A DNA stretch of 64,000 nt, taken from NCBI RefSeq assembly GCF_002270055.1, contig NZ_NIBG01000001.1, positions 284,937 through 348,936 on the forward strand, written 5' to 3'. Source of the stretch: Anaeromicrobium sediminis (GTDB taxonomy: Bacteria; Bacillota; Clostridia; Peptostreptococcales; Thermotaleaceae). Positions 62,206 to 64,000 of the stretch are shown here, piece after piece (within the stretch, counting starts at the first letter, position 1; each line of letters starts with the position of its first letter). The position numbers were made by a program, and so were the translations under genes. Below the pieces are notes generated by a model. That model saw nothing but the letters and a program-made list of their open reading frames with translations, was not told the origin of the DNA and searched no databases.

Positions 62206-62973
62206 TTATATTTTTTTGTAGAAAAAAGTCTTTAAAGATTCAAAATTGTATCTTGTCGGCATTATTATTTGTTCTGTACTACCTACAAATAATATTCCTC
62301 CACCCTTTAAAGATTCATTGAATTTTTTATAAATCATATCTTTAGACTCTTCTGTGAAATATATCATTACATTCCTGCATACTATTAAATCACAATTCTT
62401 AGGATATGGATCGTTTAAAAGATTATGCTCTTTGAATTCTATACATTTTTTTATTTCACTTTTAATTTGGTATTTATCTCCTACCTTATTAAAATATTTA
62501 TTAACAAAGTTAGTAGGTACACCTGCTACACTTTTCTCACTATATATGCCTTCCTTTGCCTTTCTAAGGACCTCTTTATCTATATCAGTAGCTATTATAC
62601 TTATAGATGATAATGGAATTAAATTGCTAAGACACATGGCCAGTGAATATGGTTCATCACCCGTTGAGCATGCTGCACTCCATATTTTTAATTTTTTATT
62701 TTTGGATAATAAGTATGGAAATACTTCTGATTCTAGTACCTTCCATTGATTTATATTCCTGTAAAATTCTGATACATTTATGGTGAGATAGTTTATGAAC
62801 TGCTCATACAAGTCTTTGTCTTTGCATAAGGCTTCATAGTAATCTTTATATCCTTTAAAGTTATTTCTTTTAATTAAAGAGTCTATTCTTCTTTTCATTT
62901 GTCTTTCTTTATAGTAATTTAAATTTATTTTGCTTTTTCTATGTATTACATCTTTAAACTCTTCGTAATTCAT
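62206..62973 (-). CDS. cheR: Chemotaxis protein methyltransferase CheR
   Basis: CheR methylates glutamates of chemotaxis receptors with S-adenosylmethionine. The 255 residues have the helical N-terminal domain, INVSEFYRNINQWKVLE (the beta-subdomain SEFFRD-like motif), the SAM pocket IWSAACSTGDEPYSLAM, IIATDIDKEVLRKAKEGIYS and CDLIVCRNVMIYF. The ATG at 62973 follows AAGGGGG; the longer GTG frame overlaps that site. No other chemotaxis gene is adjacent. Confidence 0.95.
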   Translation of the reverse strand: MNYEEFKDVIHRKSKINLNYYKERQMKRRIDSLIKRNNFKGYKDYYEALCKDKDLYEQFINYLTINVSEFYRNINQWKVLESEVFPYLLSKNKKLKIWSAACSTGDEPYSLAMCLSNLIPLSSISIIATDIDKEVLRKAKEGIYSEKSVAGVPTNFVNKYFNKVGDKYQIKSEIKKCIEFKEHNLLNDPYPKNCDLIVCRNVMIYFTEESKDMIYKKFNESLKGGGILFVGSTEQIIMPTRYNFESLKTFFYKKI

Positions 62974-62994
62974 AGGCACCCCCTTATTTTATTA

Positions 62995-63020
62995 AAAAAG
63001 AATAAGGATTAATCCTTATT
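62995..63020 (-). terminator. Terminator of the S1-domain protein gene
   Basis: AATAAGGATTAATCCTTATT folds as a hairpin and is followed by CTTTTTTAATAAAA on the minus strand, 15 bases after the stop. Confidence 0.85.
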
Positions 63021-63034
63021 CCTTTTTGTTATTA

Positions 63035-64000
63035 TTATTCAGCAGAAGTTCCTTCTGCTTCTTTAATACTTAAGCTCATTCTCTTCTTTTCTTTGTCTAA
63101 TTCTAATATTTTAGCTTTAACAGTTTCGCCTACTTTTAATGCCTCATCTGCCTTAGATATATGTCTTTCACAGATTTGTGATATATGAACTAATCCATCA
63201 AGACCTGGCTCTACTTCTACAAAAGCTCCAAAGTCCACTAGTCTAACAACTTTACCTTCTACTACTTCACCTATTTCATATTTTTCATCTGCCACTTCCC
63301 ATGGTTGTGGTAAAAGTTGCTTAATACCTAATGATACTTTACCCTTTTCCCTGTCAAAGTCTAGTATCTTAACTTCTACTTTATCTTCTTCTTTTAACAC
63401 ATCCTTAGGATCATTTACTCTTCCCCAAGATATATCTGAAATGTGAACTAATCCATCAATTCCACCAATATCTACAAAGGCTCCAAAATTGGCAAGTCTC
63501 TTAACAGTACCTTGTACAACCTTATCCTTTTCAATGTTCTCCCAAACTTTATTTTCTCTTTCTTCTCTTTCAGTTTCTAATATGGTTCTATGAGAGAATA
63601 CTACTTTCTTTTTGTCTAACTTAAATTCAATAACTTTTACAGGTAATTCTTGTCCTACATATTTATCTAAATCTTTCACAAATCTTAAAGATAATTGAGA
63701 AGCTGGAATAAATCCTCTTAACTCCTTATATAATGCTATAACTCCACCTTTTACAACTTGTGAAACCTTAACTTCTATAGTGTCTTTACTTTCAAATATC
63801 TTCTCTATTTCTTCCCAATACTTTTCTGCATCTACTCTCTTCTTAGATAATAATACATTACCTTCTCCATCATCAGATTTCAATACACAAACTTCTAATT
63901 CTTCACCCTCTTTTACAATTGTTCTTGGGTCTACAGAAGAATCACTTGCAAGCTCACTTCTTGGTATTACTCCATCAGACTTATATCCAATGTTTACAAT
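63035..64000 (-). CDS. rpsA: S1-domain RNA-binding protein (30S ribosomal protein S1, RpsA), 5' end outside window
   Basis: The frame stays open to the window edge, so the start is not visible; about 321 C-terminal residues can be read. They contain four S1 repeats, the first one cut: ELASDSSVDPRTIVKEGEEL, then GFIPASQLSLRFVKDLDKYV, LANFGAFVDIGGIDGLVHIS and LVDFGAFVEVEPGLDGLVHI. Each carries the FGAFV...GLVHIS RNA-binding face. In some Clostridia this gene is fused behind ispH; whether that is so here cannot be seen. Confidence 0.93.
   Translation of the reverse strand: MVNIGYKSDGVIPRSELASDSSVDPRTIVKEGEELEVCVLKSDDGEGNVLLSKKRVDAEKYWEEIEKIFESKDTIEVKVSQVVKGGVIALYKELRGFIPASQLSLRFVKDLDKYVGQELPVKVIEFKLDKKKVVFSHRTILETEREERENKVWENIEKDKVVQGTVKRLANFGAFVDIGGIDGLVHISDISWGRVNDPKDVLKEEDKVEVKILDFDREKGKVSLGIKQLLPQPWEVADEKYEIGEVVEGKVVRLVDFGAFVEVEPGLDGLVHISQICERHISKADEALKVGETVKAKILELDKEKKRMSLSIKEAEGTSAE

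Overview
This is a low-G+C Firmicute chromosome, most likely an anaerobic spore-forming member of the Clostridia (an Alkaliphilus/Clostridium-like relative). Evidence: strongly AT-rich DNA, AGGAGG-type ribosome binding sites with frequent GTG/TTG starts, Bacillus-type LexA boxes, and the order miaB-mutS-mutL-miaA-hfq-spoVK-like AAA ATPase-small GTPase-YnbB-like PLP enzyme. A glutaredoxin whose first active-site position is an in-frame UGA suggests that the organism makes selenoproteins. No rRNA, tRNA or CRISPR array was seen.

Layout. 1-4.3 kb: cut thioredoxin-like gene, VOC protein and a pantothenate operon (DUF2520 reductase-panB-panC-panD) led by a terminator-like hairpin that overlaps the start of its first gene. 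4.9-10 kb: PQQ-type beta-propeller, DUF3243 protein, a small membrane protein with a Cys/Pro tail, and an LtaS-type sulfatase. 10-27 kb: accessory and eroded DNA in which intact genes (a G+C-rich SelO, an FNT channel flanked by direct repeats, a DinG-type helicase, tandem AraC regulators, an aldo/keto reductase, DUF488, ChrA) alternate with gene remnants (trypsin-like protease, topoisomerase III, chemotaxis receptor, several RlmD/TrmA-like 3' ends).

27-32.4 kb: a three-gene unit, SNF2 ATPase, a 376-residue protein of no recognised family and a radical SAM/SPASM protein whose SPASM end is now out of frame. This is the best candidate for an undescribed system. 33.3-43.8 kb: conserved housekeeping block for mismatch repair and tRNA modification. 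43.8-46.9 kb: UGA-containing glutaredoxin between two decayed copies of one gene, IS3 and integrase remnants, and a rhodanese lipoprotein. 47.9-50 kb: a 32-residue membrane peptide and an SOS-controlled Y-family polymerase operon.

50-58.8 kb: small membrane proteins (two YcxB-like), look-alike terminators and short repeats, a decayed phage lysis module, an alpha/beta hydrolase, a Cu/Zn superoxide dismutase-like protein and a beta-helix protein with a Cys/Tyr-rich tail. 59-64 kb: aminotransferase, alanine dehydrogenase, MerR regulator, CheR and a cut S1-domain protein (RpsA).

Products are recognised from motifs and overall sequence; no database search was run. Starts were moved to the nearest codon with a good ribosome binding site where this was clear.
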